Positions 32,916 to 46,398 are shown, counted from the stretch's first letter. The stretch is DNA of 64,000 nucleotides from Gentiana macrophylla (GCA_026214975.1 CM047810.1:95310316-95374315); one strand, 5' to 3'. Made by a program: numbers and translations. The notes: generated by a model not told the origin, from the letters alone.

Positions 32916-34611
32916 TGTAGGATGTAATATCACCGGATGGATCAAAATCCACCCGATTATGCAGCGGAATATATCAGATCTAGATCTAAACAATACAAAG
33001 TACATAAAATAATAGATTTAAACCTATGAGGGGGTTTAGATTACCAACCTTTTTATGGTGTAATTACTCCAAGAACAAAGGTCAATCCATGATCCAAGCT
33101 ATATGAGAAGCCACAATCTTCCAACGTGTGTCTCCTAGCAACACCAGGTGGATGGTGTTTCAAGCCGCCGGACCTCCTTGATATGCTACCTTAGAAAACC
33201 CGAAGTTTTCTAAAACTCAAACCCAAAGTACAATGGCCGAAATCTCTAAGACAAGTACTTACACTTTGTGACGAAATTATGTGTTGTGATTTGGCTTGGG
33301 AGAACTCTCTTTATATAGGAGAGAAATCCTAGTCTCCAAGGTATTAATTAATTAATACAAAATCAATCAAATTAATCATTTTCCTTAAAAAGATAAATCC
33401 AGAATACTTCTAAATTAATTAGGATATACAAAAGATTTTATTTTTCTTAAATTATTTAAAAAATAAATAATTTAATCAAATGTCTTATTATTTATCAAGA
33501 AAACATATTTCCCAACAATAATAAATAACAAAAACTGCGGCCACCCTAAAACAAATTTAGGTCACACGCATTTTACATTATTTTGGGCTGAGTCCACGAA
33601 AAATTTCTTTTCATGTATTTAATTATCTAGTCCAACTAAACAATTAATCCACATATCAATTAAATAGTCCAATCCAACTATTTAATTATAATTGATGTGA
33701 AACGACGAGAAAACGTATATGCTATATTAGGCGCAACGTCGGGGACCATGGACCCATATTCAGTAGCTATAATAAATTGAATAAAATTATTCGTCTGACC
33801 GAACAATAATATTCAATCACTGATATAATCATTACATACGGATAAATCCTCCATAGACTGTTCAATTCGATTCGGGATATTTCCGTAAACCCTTCTCGAA
33901 ACATATTATCCTTATTTACCATTAACCCCTAGTGATCAATTAGTTCATAACTAATATAATATGAACTGGGCCCATCGATCACTTTCTGGGGTTAACAAAT
34001 AAGGGAACTGTCTGTCTACTTCTCGAGGGAAGGAATGGATTCCATATCTATGATAGCACAGACTACTCACTCATCTTAGAATAGAGCCAACGAGAAGTGT
34101 TAGATCACATACTACGAAGTGATCCTTACTAACACATCAAACCCTACCCTAGTCTAAGCAGTCTTCTGTGATCACCTCAGGATTGAGATTAATCCATATA
34201 TGATCATCTTGTGATTCGATAAGACTTATCGATCACGGAATTATATCGAGAACTAAAATCAAATCGGTCCAGCCCTATATGACTTTCATCATATATATAT
34301 GCCTCACTAGGTACCCTATTACCTACAGTCCGGATAGGACTGTCACACCTAAAGTGTTCTGGGCGCATTATTAGCAAATTAATCTAGAGACCCGTACTCA
34401 GATTAATAAACTCTACGGACTAAGTTAATTTTAAGTACATCTCACTAACTCAATCCTCTTGTGTATACACTGAGTTATGTGATTACATAAACGAGGTACT
34501 TAGGGTTTTCAGCAGTGTCTTAATTATAAGCATACATGCATATAATAAGATGAATTATTAATTTTGTCATAAAACAATTAGATAATTGTCTTTCGAGCAC
34601 TACACCTAACA
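32916..34611 (-). repeat. El4 3' LTR
   Basis: Compared with the right LTR it lacks about 95 bp near 33820 (equivalent to 41702-41796) and the LINE. TATA-like 'tcctatataaagag' lies near 33305-33320 on the minus strand. Confidence 0.9.
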
Positions 34612-34625
34612 ATCTCCCACTTGCA
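34612..34625 (-). promoter_or_regulatory. El4 polypurine tract
   Basis: Minus-strand 'gcaagtgggagat' directly before the LTR start TGTTAGG, the common copia purine tract. A second 'caagtgggagaatg' copy lies near 34683-34697. Confidence 0.75.
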
Positions 34626-37600
34626 CGAAAGGCAAGTGGATTAATTGTTTTAAAGCACACCCTTTATATATATATCTACAACATTCTCCCACTTGCTCAA
34701 AACAAGTGAGACATTTCCCCTAGATTCATACCCTCCAAGCGCATCTTAGTAATTCATCCTTCCAAGCATGACCGGAGTGTGCCGCCGTAGGGTAGGTCAG
34801 TGACCCGGCGCGTACTTAGAATCCGAATACCATGTGACTTGGTACACTGATCAGGTAGGTTGGCGGCTTGAGTCAATCTTTGGGATCGAAACGTCGCCTT
34901 TCCATTTAATCCGGTGGTACGATTTCAATATGCTTATGACCTCTAGTGTTTGCAAAATCCTTATGAGCTACCTCTCCAATGTTTTCACAATGAAGTGGTA
35001 TCGGCTCACTGGATAATACTTTATCACATGAGTAAACACTGAGACCGAGATCGATTTAACGATCATCCTCAATCTGACCTAAAGCCAGAATCAGTGTTAT
35101 CACTTATAGTCTAGTTTGCACCTGAACATGCTAGCATATTATTCCTCATTCTCCCGAAGAGACTTGAGGATTTACTAAACATCCCATTTAGTATTCATTC
35201 ACAGGTTTAGACAAGCATTCCTGAGAGGTAGTGTAGACTACATCGTTGAATGTTGCATTCCTCTGTGCAAGAACATCTTAACCATTGAGATAGATGAATG
35301 GGATTGTCAATTGCTTATTTCGAGAATTCGAGTGAGTCAAATTCTTTAGAAAATAGCCCGATGGCATGTTAGCCTCTGAATTCAGATAACACACCTATGT
35401 TGTTTCCAACAGTTTCAGTGTTACCATTAACAAACACTAATCTCATACTACTTTACTAACATTGATGCCCAGTCTACGAAAGACTTATCAACATGCTGGT
35501 CAAGTCCACATATTAAAAAATATATATGATTTTGAAATGACCTAGAGGTTTGCTTTAATCCGCAAAGGATATAAGCTATGGCAGGCATCTTGCCAAAGGT
35601 TCTTTTTGAATAAATTAAGATACCGTTAGTCTCGCAAAAGGGTCTTAGGGAATCACCCCTATTTTATGCTTTGTAACGAATCTGTCATTTGTTCTTAGCC
35701 AAAACCCTTCTGTTCTGAATGAGTTCAGATTCTGTTGTTCGGCATGGAAGTCTTAGGGAATCACCCCTATTTCCCGCTTTCTGACGAAATCAAGCAAGAC
35801 TGAGTGGTAAAAGAGATCACGGTCTGGTTAACTCTCTACCTTTTAGGGAATCACCCCTAAATTACTCAGCTTTGCGTTGAAAGTTAAACTTTCCTATTCA
35901 TTCGACTCTTCTCCGTGTAGTTCCAATTACTCCCACTGGGCCTGAGATACTCAGGTGGTTCTACAAGAGTTTTAACAGAACTGGAGTATCAAACTCCATT
36001 CACAGGGTTATGGCTTTTAAACCAAGCTCTATGATCAGGATCCTATACAGCCCACAAAGGACTATAGGTCATCAATCTACCCCATGTAGACCGTAAGGTC
36101 CCAGAATGGGTAATGGACAAACCATACTCTCACGCTGCGTTTGGGGTGGATTGATATCCGATCTAGTTTAGTAGTTTTTATTAGTGTTATCACCAACTGC
36201 CGGTGTTGGATGTGGACTGAACAAATCAGTTAGTAACATCTTGAGTACAAATACTTCAAGATCCAAAGCTGTGATTTATAGACTCTATCAGACCGAGTTT
36301 GACAGTATAACCGTCATTCTCTGATTTTATGAGTTTTATAATCAACCTTTACTCAATGTATTAAGATATTTCACGCTCTGAACGTGTACGCAAAATTTCC
36401 AGTCATACCTTCAAGTACTAAGTGCTAAATGTCTATATTTGCGGAAGTGGGGTGAACCGAATTCACTCCGTATCCACAAATATGTAGGCATCTTCTAGAT
36501 AGACTTCTAGGTTCCACATGATAATGTAAGCCGTTATTATTGCAACTAATATCTTAAATGAGTTGATCAGTGTATCGTAGCACATCAATAACTATATAAG
36601 GCAAATTTATGGTGTATCCCTTAGTGAAAACATTCCACTGGGAGGTGGGCCGAGCATCAGTCCCGAAGACTATGCGAAAGCTTATACTTGAGTATGGAAT
36701 ACCCTATCTCTGGTGATACAGAGATTCTTCCTATTATTTTGGATAAACTTATTGGAGTTTCGAGTAGTTGTCAGACTAGATGTCACTACTTGAAAAATGC
36801 GCATACCAGCTTGTATCTTTCATATGACCCCGAAGGTCGATATGAATAATCTATGTAACTTCTTTAAATCTATTACCCTTTCCTGATTGAAGGAAACTTA
36901 GGCATTGTTCCTTTGAGACAGGGTTCCTTTGACTGAGAGATAGGAATCACCCTAAGCCAGTCTGCAGATTTTGTCGTTAGGGAATATGCACTAATTAATA
37001 GTATATAAAGAAGTGTTTATCTAAATACGGAAACCATTTGTGTTTATGTTGTTTAAGATGTGTTACATATACTTATTCAGCATTTCTTAGTGGTTCTGAC
37101 TTTATCAAACAAAAGTCTGAGTCTTGGGTTCGTGCTACGAATGTTATATTCATCGTCGATAAGACAAACAAATTATCCTATTGAAAATGAATACGTGCGT
37201 TCCAACGAATCCGAAAATAGAAAATGAATTTTCTATGATACTCAAAAGAATTGAATCCGAGATTCATTTCCTTATATCATTCCCACTAGTCTATCTGAAA
37301 TAACTGCCCGTTGTCTATTTTATTTATCGTTTAATGCAAAACTACCTAGTTCTTCCAAAGAACTTAGCTTTTGAGAAAATTGCTAAGGATGCATTGGTCA
37401 GTGATCCGAAAACCCTTTCCTTATCCTCTAATTTCCAATTTATTAATTTTCTGGTTTAGCCTTAAGACTACTTAGGTTAGATGACTAACACGTATAAACA
37501 TTTTTTCCCATTCTCGACTTTCCTTAAATGGAAACAGTCTTGAACTAGCAGTTCGTTTGAGTAGACACTACTCTTGAACTATGGGATGTCTAATTATAGT

Positions 37601-40331
37601 GTTACTAGCATGGACTATTCGATTTTTCTAATCGACAAATCATAAGAGCAAAGCTCCCACTAGTTTATCGGTTCCAAATACCGTCTAACTAGCGACACTT
37701 TGTATTTATGATTTTTCAAAGATTAGAACATCACCTAGAACTAAGCTCCCACTAGTTTATCATTCCAAATCTTGTCTAACTAGCAATCTTTGTGTTCATG
37801 ATGTTTCAAAGATTATAAAATCTCCAGAACTAAGCTCCCACTAGTTTATCAGTTCCAAATACTGTCTAACTAGTAACGGTTTATTCTCGTTTTTCCAATG
37901 AATGGAAAAACTCTTGTGCAGTCTTTTACACATTTCTAATGATTCAGAAAAAACAATCATGAGACTAAGGCTCCCACTTGTTCATCGGTTCCAAATACCG
38001 TCTAAACAGCAAACGCCTTATGTATGATTTTCCAATTTTACAATTAGAAATTTTTGCTGTGTAAATACATCTTTTAAAATTCACTAAATGAATTTATCTG
38101 ATAGTCCTATATCATCTTTTGTAAACTAAGTATGGTCGTCTCTCGTTCAACACGAGTGACATCCGTGACATACCTATACTATGTCACTTAAGTTTTTAAA
38201 GGCTCAAGGGAAAAATCTCTTCCGAAAAATTAACTGCATTCTCTTGATAATTACAACGTACTTGTTACTTCCACATTTTTAATGAAGTCTTATTACTAAC
38301 AGTTTAGTAGCCTAGAGATTAAAGTTGTAAAATAAACATGACAGAAAGTTAAATTCAAAAAATAAATTTTCACTACAAGATTTTTATTTTAGGAATAATA
38401 AACTTGTTATAAGTCTATCCTACCATTCCAAGGATTTAATCTCACACCTCAGTGCCGCCGTAGGGTCAGTCAAAGAGGCGACGATCAAACTAAGACAATC
38501 TCTCTCAATGATTAAACTTTGAGAATCAAACATCCCACGGGAATCAGACATCCCGGTCCTTAATCATTGATTACCTTCCTTTTTCTAGCCTAGATATTTC
38601 GAAAATATCCATGAAGAGTGTGACCTACTATTTCAGATCTCAAAGTACGCCCCGAGTATGCCGCCGTAGGGTTGGTCAGTGACTCAACGAGTACCTAAAA
38701 TCCTATCCTTTCGGAGACCAAACCTTGATTTTTGATAGGGGTGAACACCATCCATAGGGGGCCGAAATCAAAGCAGCTTGAGGCGTCACCCTTCTCTCAC
38801 GTGCTTGCATCTATAGTACATGCCGTGGGGTTGGCTGTCGCCTTCCCCGCTCTCACTCAATAATATGAAAAAAGTGGTGGGTTTACTAATTACGGTTTCG
38901 GTCTTGACAATAAGAAACAATAAATCAAAGTACTCTGAACATGGTCGGTTATGTAGGCAAGCCTATGCCGTCTTTTCGTTGGAACATATGTGACAATTCA
39001 GGCTAATCCGGCAAGAGAAGCCCCGTTTAGCCCGAAGGCTTATCGGCAATGCTAAGTCTTGTCGAACTACTGTAACGTACATCACACGTGGAGGGGAGTC
39101 GATGGAGCCAAAACTCGGTTGAACTCGCCCAACCATGTTTAGACCATTTCCGAACCCATGTACTAAGATTTTTCGATTTCTAAATTGTCAACCAAAGCGT
39201 AATCTCGTTTCTGTTTAAGGTGGGTTCACCGAGAAGCCATCACCGAAAACTCAACGATTTATCTAAGTGGGATTCACCGAGAATCCATCACTAAAATCGT
39301 AACGATTGACAAAACCCGGTTCCTCGGTTATTATAATTAGTTACTTATTTATTAACTACCACATATTAATTAAATAAGCCTTTAAACTAATTATACGAGT
39401 TATACACGCCTAATTAATTCGAAATTAAAGAGCTACATGTATGCATTGGAGTGGAATCATGAAAATGCATGTCATGGCAATTTCCAGTTATATCATACAA
39501 TTTTCGATCATACACGAAAAAAAATTACGGAAAAGTAAACACCGAGATGGACCGTTGGTACCCCCGACTAACCTATTTTCTAAGGAAAAGTAAAAAAAAA
39601 CTTAAACTAATCTTCGAGTCTTGATCTTCGAATCTTGAGCTCGAACCGCCCAATCACGAACCACGAACACCCGAGAGGAGAAAGGCTTTTTAAATTAAAT
39701 AAATCCAATTTATTATAATTAAAACCTTTTTAATTAATTTTTTTTTGATATACGACTGTATTAAAAATTATTCCAGAAAAATATATATATTTTTTTTTAT
39801 TTTCTGCCAAAACGGCATATTTTATTAAAAAAACAGATTTAAAAAAAATATATACAGCCGCCGGAAAAAAAACCCTAGCCAGTTATAAAAAAACACACTT
39901 ATAGCGACGCTTTTCAGCGTCGCAGAAAGTCCTGTAGTGCAGATTTTAATTTAAAAAACAGGTTTTTAACTTTGGGTTTCTCCTCTTTCATACCTTGGGT
40001 TTCTCCTTGATCTTCATCTTTTCACCAAGATCTTCATATTTCGAGCCCGGAATATATAAAATTACAACAAAGATGCTATTTTTACATATAAATCCGATTG
40101 CATTAAATTAAAAAGACAAATCCTATGCTCAATTGATATTAATCAAGAGAGCTACAAAATAGATCTACGGGTAAACAATACCAATCCCAATCCATCTCTT
40201 CAACCACAACATTCACAAGCATACAACAAGATATATTTCGAATTCATAAAAAAAAATGAAATAAAAAACATCTAAAACATCCTTTTCCACTCCTAGATCT
40301 AAAATTCACATACTTTGATCGTTAGATCAAA
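34626..40331 (-). other. El4 internal region, non-coding, with internal repeats
   Basis: No reading frame above 62 codons. Repeated motifs include 'ttagggaatcacccctat' near 35647, 35754 and 35847, four copies of 'ctcccactagtttatc...tccaaat.c.gtctaac.agc' near 37654, 37747, 37838 and 37972, and 'gccgccgtagggt.ggtcagtgac.c' near 34782, 38454 and 38659. On the minus strand the 'actagtgggagc' copies look like extra purine tracts. Their purpose is unknown. Confidence 0.7.
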
Positions 40332-40344
40332 GGCTCTAATACCA
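40332..40344 (-). promoter_or_regulatory. El4 primer-binding site
   Basis: Minus-strand TGGTATTAGAGCC, two bases inside the 5' LTR; one difference from TGGTATCAGAGC over the first 12 bases. Confidence 0.85.
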
Positions 40345-40346
40345 CT

Positions 40347-42596
40347 AGTAGGATGTAATATCACCGGATGGATCAAGATCCACCCGATTACGCAGCGGAA
40401 TATATCAGATCTAGATCTAAACAATACAAAGTACATAAAATAATAGATCTAAACCTACGAGGGAGTTTAGATTACCAGTCTTTTTATGGTGCAATTACTC
40501 CAAGAACAAAGGTCAATCCACGATCCAAGCTAGATGAGAAGCCACAGTCTTCCAACGTGTGTCTCCTAGCAACACCAGGTGGATGGTGTTTCAAGCCGCC
40601 GAACCTCCTCGATATGCTACCTTAGAAAACCCGAAGTTTTCTAAAACTCAAACCCAAAGTACAATGGCCGAAATCTCTAAGCCAAGTACTTACACTTTGT
40701 GCCGAAATTATGTGTTGTGATTTGGCTCGGGAGAACTCTCTTTATATAGGAGAGAAATCCTAGTCTCCAAGGTATTAATTAATTAATACAAAATCAATAA
40801 AATTAATCCTTTTCCTTAAGAAGATAAATCCAGAATATTCCTAAATTAATTAGGATATACAAAAGATTTTCTTTTCCTTAAATTATTTAACAAATAAATA
40901 ATTTAATCACATGTCTTATTATTTATCAGGAAAACAAATTTCCCAACAATAATAAATAACAAAAAATGCGGCCACCACAAGTTTGCGGAGGAGGCACGGA
41001 AACTATTTTACATGCCTTACGAGATTGTCCATAGGCACGAAGTGTTTGGGACCGATGCGTAACAGTTGAGGGAAGAGAACAATTTTTTGACACCACAAGT
41101 GTGGAGGACTGGTTGAGTTTAAACTTAAAACGAGGTGCCAGTGGTTGCTTTGCAACGAACAAATGGCGATATATTTGGAGGGAAGCAGTTTACGGAATTT
41201 GGACATGGAGAAATAAGATCGTCCATGGCCATGAAGACGAGAGACCCCCGTCCTATGTTTTTTTGTCGAATGTAGTTGAACGAGCTAGAAACCTTAGACT
41301 GGCTTGGTGTATAGAGTAGGTGCATATTTTTGCTTTTTTATGTCAGAACAACTTTGTAATCCTTTGCAATTGCCTCCTTTGTAGGCCGGTAAATAAAGTG
41401 ATCTCTTCAGGAAAAAAAATGCGGCCACCCTAAAACAAATTTAGGTCACACGCATTTTACATTATTTTGGGCCGAGTCCACGAAAAATTTCTTTTCATGT
41501 ATTTAATTATCTAGTCCAACTAAACAATTAATCCACATATCAATTAAATAGTCCAATCCAACTATTTAATTATATTTGAGGTGAAACGATGAGAAAACGT
41601 ATATGCTATATTAGGAGCCACGTCGGGGACCATGGACCCATATTCAGTAGCTACAGTAAATTAAATAAAATTATTCGTCTGACCGAACAATAATATTCAA
41701 TCTATTAATTCCAGGATTACACCACCATAAACCCGAAACTGAACTCTGCCGAATATAGATATAAACTTACACTCAACTATGAGTTATAAGGTGTCCACTG
41801 ATATAATCATTACATACGGATAAATCCTCCATAGACTGTTCACTTCAATTCGGGATATTTTCGTAAACCCTTCTCAAAACATATTATCCTTATTTACCAT
41901 TAACCCCCTAGTGATCAATTAGTTCATAACTAATATAATATGAACTGGGCCCATCGATCAGTTTATGGGGTTAACAAATAAGGGAAGTGTATGTCTACTT
42001 CCTGAGGGAATGAATGGATTTCATATCTGTGATAGCACAGACTACTCACTCATCTTAAAATAGAGCCAACGAGAAGTGTTACATCACATACTACGAAGTG
42101 ATCTTTACTAACACATCAAACCCTACCCTAGTCTAAGCAGTCTTCTGTGATCACCTCAGGATTGAGATTAATCCATATATGATCATCTTGTGATTCGATA
42201 AGACTTCTCGATCACGGAATTATATCGAGAACTCAAATCAAATCAGTCCAGCCCTATATGACTATCATCATATATATATGCCCCACTAGGTACCCTATTA
42301 CCGACAGTCCGGATAAGATTGTCACACCTAAAGTGTTCTAGGCGCATTATTAGAAAATTAATCTAGAGACCCGTACTCAGATTAATAAACGCTACGGACT
42401 AAGTTAATTTTAAGTACATCTCACTAGCTCAATCCTCTTGTGTATAGCCATACACTGAGTTATGTGATTACATAAACGAGGTACTTAGGGTTTTCAGTAG
42501 TGTCTTAATTATAAGCATACATGCATATAATAAGATGAATTATTAATTTTGTCATAAAACAATTAGATAATTGTCTTTTGGGCACTACACCTAACA
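40347..42596 (-). repeat. El4 5' LTR (with LINE insertion)
   Basis: Same ends as the left LTR, apart from A for the outermost T at 40347. It is enlarged by the insertion at 40977-41413 and carries the 95-bp segment missing in the other LTR. Confidence 0.9.
40977..41413 (+). mobile_element. 5'-truncated L1-type LINE
   Basis: Insertion in the El4 LTR bounded by 16-bp copies of AAAAAATGCGGCCACC (40961-40976, 41414-41429); the other LTR has a single site. It encodes the C-terminal zinc-binding part of plant LINE reverse transcriptases (zf-RVT type): VCGGGTETILHALRDCP, an in-frame TAG, then a frame to 41319 with WRYIWREAVYGIWTWRNKIVHG. It ends with an AATAAA near 41391 and an A run. Severe 5' truncation and a long target duplication are typical of LINE integration. 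Confidence 0.9.
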
Positions 42597-42601
42597 GTGA
42601 C

Positions 42602-42696
42602 TTCATACTGTCAGCAGGTTGTTGTGTCTTCATTCCATCAACAGAGTGTATCAGCTGACTGCACTCAGCATTCCCTTCAGCCTCTATACTGTAACA
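42602..42696 (-). repeat. El5 3' LTR, inner part
   Basis: Continues the LTR interrupted by El4 and ends ACTGTAACA, so the minus-strand LTR starts TGTTACAG. Next to it the minus-strand purine tract 'tctttaggggg' (42697-42707). Confidence 0.78.
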
Positions 42697-42746
42697 CCCC
42701 CTAAAGATGAGAATGGTACATGAAAAGTTTGCACTCAGCATTCCCT

Positions 42747-43600
42747 TCAGCTACTGGAACTCTGAAATATCTTTGAAATTCGTAGTTTGCCTAGAAGATA
42801 AGAGAAAATAGGTGCATCCCAGGCTTTGGTGAGAATGTCAGCTACTTGTTTTTTTGTGTTGACTGAAAGCAATTTGATAAATTCATACTTTACTTTGTCT
42901 CTTACAACATGACAGTCAATCTCTATGTGTTTGGTTCTTTCATGGAAGACAGGATTATGGGCAATGTGCAAGGCACTAGAATTATCACAGTAGGTAGATG
43001 AACTGGAATTTTCAAATCTTGAAGAATATAAATGAGCCATTGAATTTCACAAACTGAATTTGTCATATCCCTATATTCAGCCTCAGAAGAATTTCTTGCT
43101 ATAGTAGTTTGTTTCTTTGCCTTCCAAGAGATTGGTGCATCTCATAGGAACATCATGTAGCCTGATATTGATTTTCTTGTTTCAGGACAACCAACCCAAT
43201 CACTGTTTGTAAATCCTTTGAGTACAAGATCATTGGTTGCTGGGAACAAGATTCCTTGACCATGGTTGGCTTTCAAATACCTCAGCAGTCTGTGTGTTGC
43301 CTTCATATGATTTTCAGTAGGAGTGTCTAGAAATTGACTCAGCTGCTGAACTGCAAAGGCAATATCAGGTCTGGTAAAAGTAAGATAGATAAGTTTTCCC
43401 ACTAATGATCTGTAAGCAGTATTATCTTCCAAAAGTGGTGAATCACCATGATGTAAAGTTTGCTTGGACTCCATAGGTGTCTTGGTAGGTTTTGCTCCCA
43501 AAAATTCATATTCTTCTAGGAGATTAGGAGTGTATTTTCTTTGAGAAATTGATATGCCAGCAGGAGTTCTAGAAGCTTCAATTCCTAGGAAATATCTCAA
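42747..43600 (-). pseudogene. El5 reverse transcriptase C-terminus and RNase H
   Basis: 43142-43600 (152 codons) carries MRYFLGIEASRTPAGISISQ, YRSLVGKLIYLTFTRPDIAF and the RNase H start with DWVGCPETRKSISGY. After a stop the domain resumes in 42747-43040 with [20 protein letters not shown] and [11 protein letters not shown]. RNase H would have removed the RNA template during cDNA synthesis. At least one stop between the two frames inactivates it. Confidence 0.9.
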
Positions 43601-43648
43601 TTTTCCAAGATCCTTGATAGTGAATTGCTGATGTAGGGCATCCTTTAC

Positions 43649-44280
43649 CTACTGAATTAGCGGTTCACTAAGGCTTCCTGCTATGATGTCATCTACATAG
43701 AACAGCAAAGCAATAAAGGACTGTCTTGACCCTTTTGTGAATAAACTATGGTCATTCTTAGACTGAATGAATCCTTGAGCCTCCAAAAACTCAGTTAACT
43801 TGCAGTTCCATTGTCTACTAGTTTGCTTGAGGCCATACAGTGATTTGGTTAATCTACAAAATTGATTTGGTTTAGTTGCTGTACAACCTGGTGGCAACTT
43901 CATATATACTTCTTCATTCAAATCTCTATGTAAGAAGGCAGCGTTGACATCCATCTGATGTAGATGCCAATTATTAGTTGCTGCTGCTGCAAGTAAAGTT
44001 CTGACTGTAGTAATCTTGACAACAAGAGAAAATGTTTCTTGATAATCAATGCCATATGTTTAAGTGTAGCCTTTTGCTACTAGTCTAGCTTTGTATCTCT
44101 CTACTGAACCATCATGATTGTATTTGATTCTGTATACCCACTTGCACCCAATAGGTTTCTTGCCTGGGGCAGATCAACTATCTCCCATGTATGGGTCTTC
44201 TGTAAAGTTTCAATCTCTTTTTGCATTGCTTCTTTCCACTCATCATGCTTGATAGCTTAATTGTAAGTTAGGCTCTTTAA
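43649..44280 (-). pseudogene. El5 reverse transcriptase, N-terminal and catalytic part
   Basis: 43649-43954 carries MDVNAAFLHRDLNEEVYMKL, LTKSLYGLKQTSRQW and the active-site YVDDIIAGS. 43960-44250 holds the fingers region in broken frame ([13 protein letters not shown] near 44075). A stop and a frameshift separate it from the C-terminal part. Confidence 0.9.
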
Positions 44281-44285
44281 TGGCA

Positions 44286-44735
44286 TCAATAGTCTGCTGA
44301 GAGATTGTCTAGGATCATGACCTCACTCAGCAGGTGTGGGGTCTGCTGAACAGTATGAGCGCCTCCTTGATAAAAGGTTGGTGATATCCTTGTTCTTGTG
44401 GACCTTTTTAATTGTGTGGGTTTAGGAGCCTGATTAACTGGTGCATGCTTTTCATTAGATGCCTCAGCTGCAGCTGACCCTGTGTTTGGGTGGTCTACTG
44501 ACTCATTCAGTAGATCTTCAAAGCTGTCCATTACTAGTAACGGAACTGGCATGTCAGGAAGATATATAGCCCTTCCTAATACCTGTTGAAATAGAGGAAA
44601 ATTAGTCTCATGGAATTGAGCATTTCTAGCAACAAAGATATCTTTGTTGGTAATGTCTAAAAGAATAACACTCTTGGATGTATTGGAATTCCCAAGGCAA
44701 ACAAAAGTCCTACATCTTGAGTCAAATTTTGTCAT
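44286..44735 (-). pseudogene. El5 integrase C-terminal region and linker
   Basis: 149 codons starting in the GKFDxRxxxCVFLGY-like region of copia integrases (TKFDSRCRTFVCLGNSNTSK), then the low-complexity linker before the reverse transcriptase, ending LSEVMILDN. 44736-44894 upstream is broken by stops but reads ALLYGTKPDYSVFKVFGC-like. Confidence 0.8.
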
Positions 44736-44894
44736 GTATTACTGAAGTGTGCAAGAGAAAACTAAGCAACCAAACACCTTAAACACAGAATAGTCTGGTT
44801 TAGTTCCATAAAGCACTTCATGTGGAGTGCTTTCTTTCAGTAGTGGTGTAGGTGTAGCATTAATTAATATTACAGCATGTAAAAGACAGATACC

Positions 44895-45513
44895 CTAATA
44901 TTCAATGGGTAAATTACTCTGGAACCTCAGTCCCCTAGCAACATTCAGCAGATGCTGATGTTTGCTTTCAATAATACCATTCTGTTCAGGTGTGCTGACA
45001 AAGGATGTATGATGTATGATGCCCCGTTGAGCATAAAAGTCAGTGAGTTGGAACTCAGTTCCATTGTCAGATCTAATAACTTTAATAACTTTGTGAAACT
45101 GAGTAGAAACAAATTTAACAAAATATTTAACAAGATCAGAAGCTTCAGATTTGTGCCTCATAAGAAAAACCCAAGTAAATCTAGAAAAATCATCTACAAC
45201 ATTAAGAAAATATTGTTTTCCATTCACAGTATGTTGTTTCAAAGGACCCCAAATATCCATATGAACAAGATCAAAAACAACATTTACAGTAGTTGTACCT
45301 AATGGAATGGTTTTTTCTTTAGTTTGGCCATAGGGCAAACATAACAAAGATCATGCAAAATTTGACATCAGCAGACTGTGAACTAATGACTTGCAACCTC
45401 ATATCTGGCAAGTGTCCTAGTCTGTAGTGACATAAAAGGGAATCATCTAATCTATCAGATAAAGTGTGATTCTCTGCAACATTAACACGAGAAAGTCTGA
45501 CTGGTTGATCCAT
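44895..45513 (-). pseudogene. El5 integrase core and GAG-pre-integrase
   Basis: 45319-45513 has LLCHYRLGHLPDMRL (the zinc-binding H..H) and the partner cysteines. 44895-45347 has the DDE core: VHMDIWGPL, IRSDNGTEF and TPEQNGIIESKHQHLL, so all three acidic residues appear retained. One frameshift near 45330-45350 separates the pieces. Confidence 0.9.
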
Positions 45514-45569
45514 GACATAGAGTCATCTATGTAACTCAGCTGAACCAATCATTTTCTTGTTCTTGTCCT

Positions 45570-46398
45570 TCAAAACACACTTGTTAGCAGAAAAAACAGT
45601 TGCACCTTTTGTATGATTAATAAAAGAAGGTAAAGATAAAATGTTATATTTAAAACCAAGAATACAAAAAATATCATGTGAGGACCAGCTAAGGGATTTC
45701 CATTTGGTAATCCTATTTTTATTCCAGATGAAGGTTTTGGATTACTTAACAGATCTAATGATCCTAGAATGTGATCTGTGGCACCAGAGTCTAAGATCCA
45801 TTGTATAGATCTTACTAAACTTAAATCACCAGTCCTTGTTGCAGGTGAGTAGTGTGTAACAATCTCAGCAGGTTGGCCAACAACAAATCCTGCATGTCTA
45901 GAAGGATCAGAACTCACCAGAGCCATCAACTTGTCAATTTGATGTGTAGTAAGATTTGGAAACCCTAGTCTAACAGACCTGTTTTGGGCTTGATATTCTT
46001 CTGCTGACTGTTCTTCCTCTGCCAAATTAGCCCTTTTTGACTTCAAACCAGGAGGATAGCCATGTTTATTGTAACATGTCTCTTCAGTATGACCATTAAA
46101 TCTACAAAAACTACATTGCATCTTCTTGGGATTCTTAGGTCTGGGATTTGCAGCAAATACAGAGTTAGGTCTGCTGACTATTTGATTTTTCCCCTGCCTA
46201 TGTTTCTGAGACAAGAGAATCATAGAATCTTGATTCTTGACCCTATTAGCTACATATAACTTATGTCTTTCAAATTTGGCCATTGCAAAGGCATCATGAA
46301 TTTCAGAGAAAGGCACCATCAGCATTGCCTGTGAAACCATTGGCTCAAAATCATCCCTTAAACCTTTTAAGAATTTCATAACATGTTCATGTTGAATA
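45570..46398 (-). pseudogene. El5 gag C-terminus, zinc knuckle and protease
   Basis: A long open frame (269 codons) with HVMKFLKGLRDDFEPM, the CX2CX4HX4C knuckle CSFCRFNGHTEETC followed by YNKHGYPPG, and the aspartic protease motif WILDSGATDHI. The protease frame deteriorates after IGLPNGN. Upstream it is cut off at 46398 by the solo LTR. Confidence 0.9.

Larger units (their letters stand above)
32916..42596 (-). mobile_element. LARD-like copia-type element El4 (9.7 kb)
   Basis: LTRs at 32916-34611 and 40347-42596 start TGTAGGATGTAATATC and end CACCTAACA on the + strand, with the duplication GTGAC on both sides (32911-32915, 42597-42601). The minus-strand primer site is at 40332-40344 and the purine tract at 34612-34625. 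The 5.7-kb internal region has no gag, integrase or reverse transcriptase that I can find, so it is a large retrotransposon derivative moved in trans. LTR differences (a LINE insertion in one, a 95-bp loss in the other, scattered substitutions) point to moderate age. Confidence 0.9.

Noticed and set aside
34612..40346. Hidden pol genes in El4
   Set aside because: I looked for copia motifs (YVDD, DSGA, AFLNG, LYGLKQ, integrase DDE contexts) on the minus strand and found none; all frames are short.
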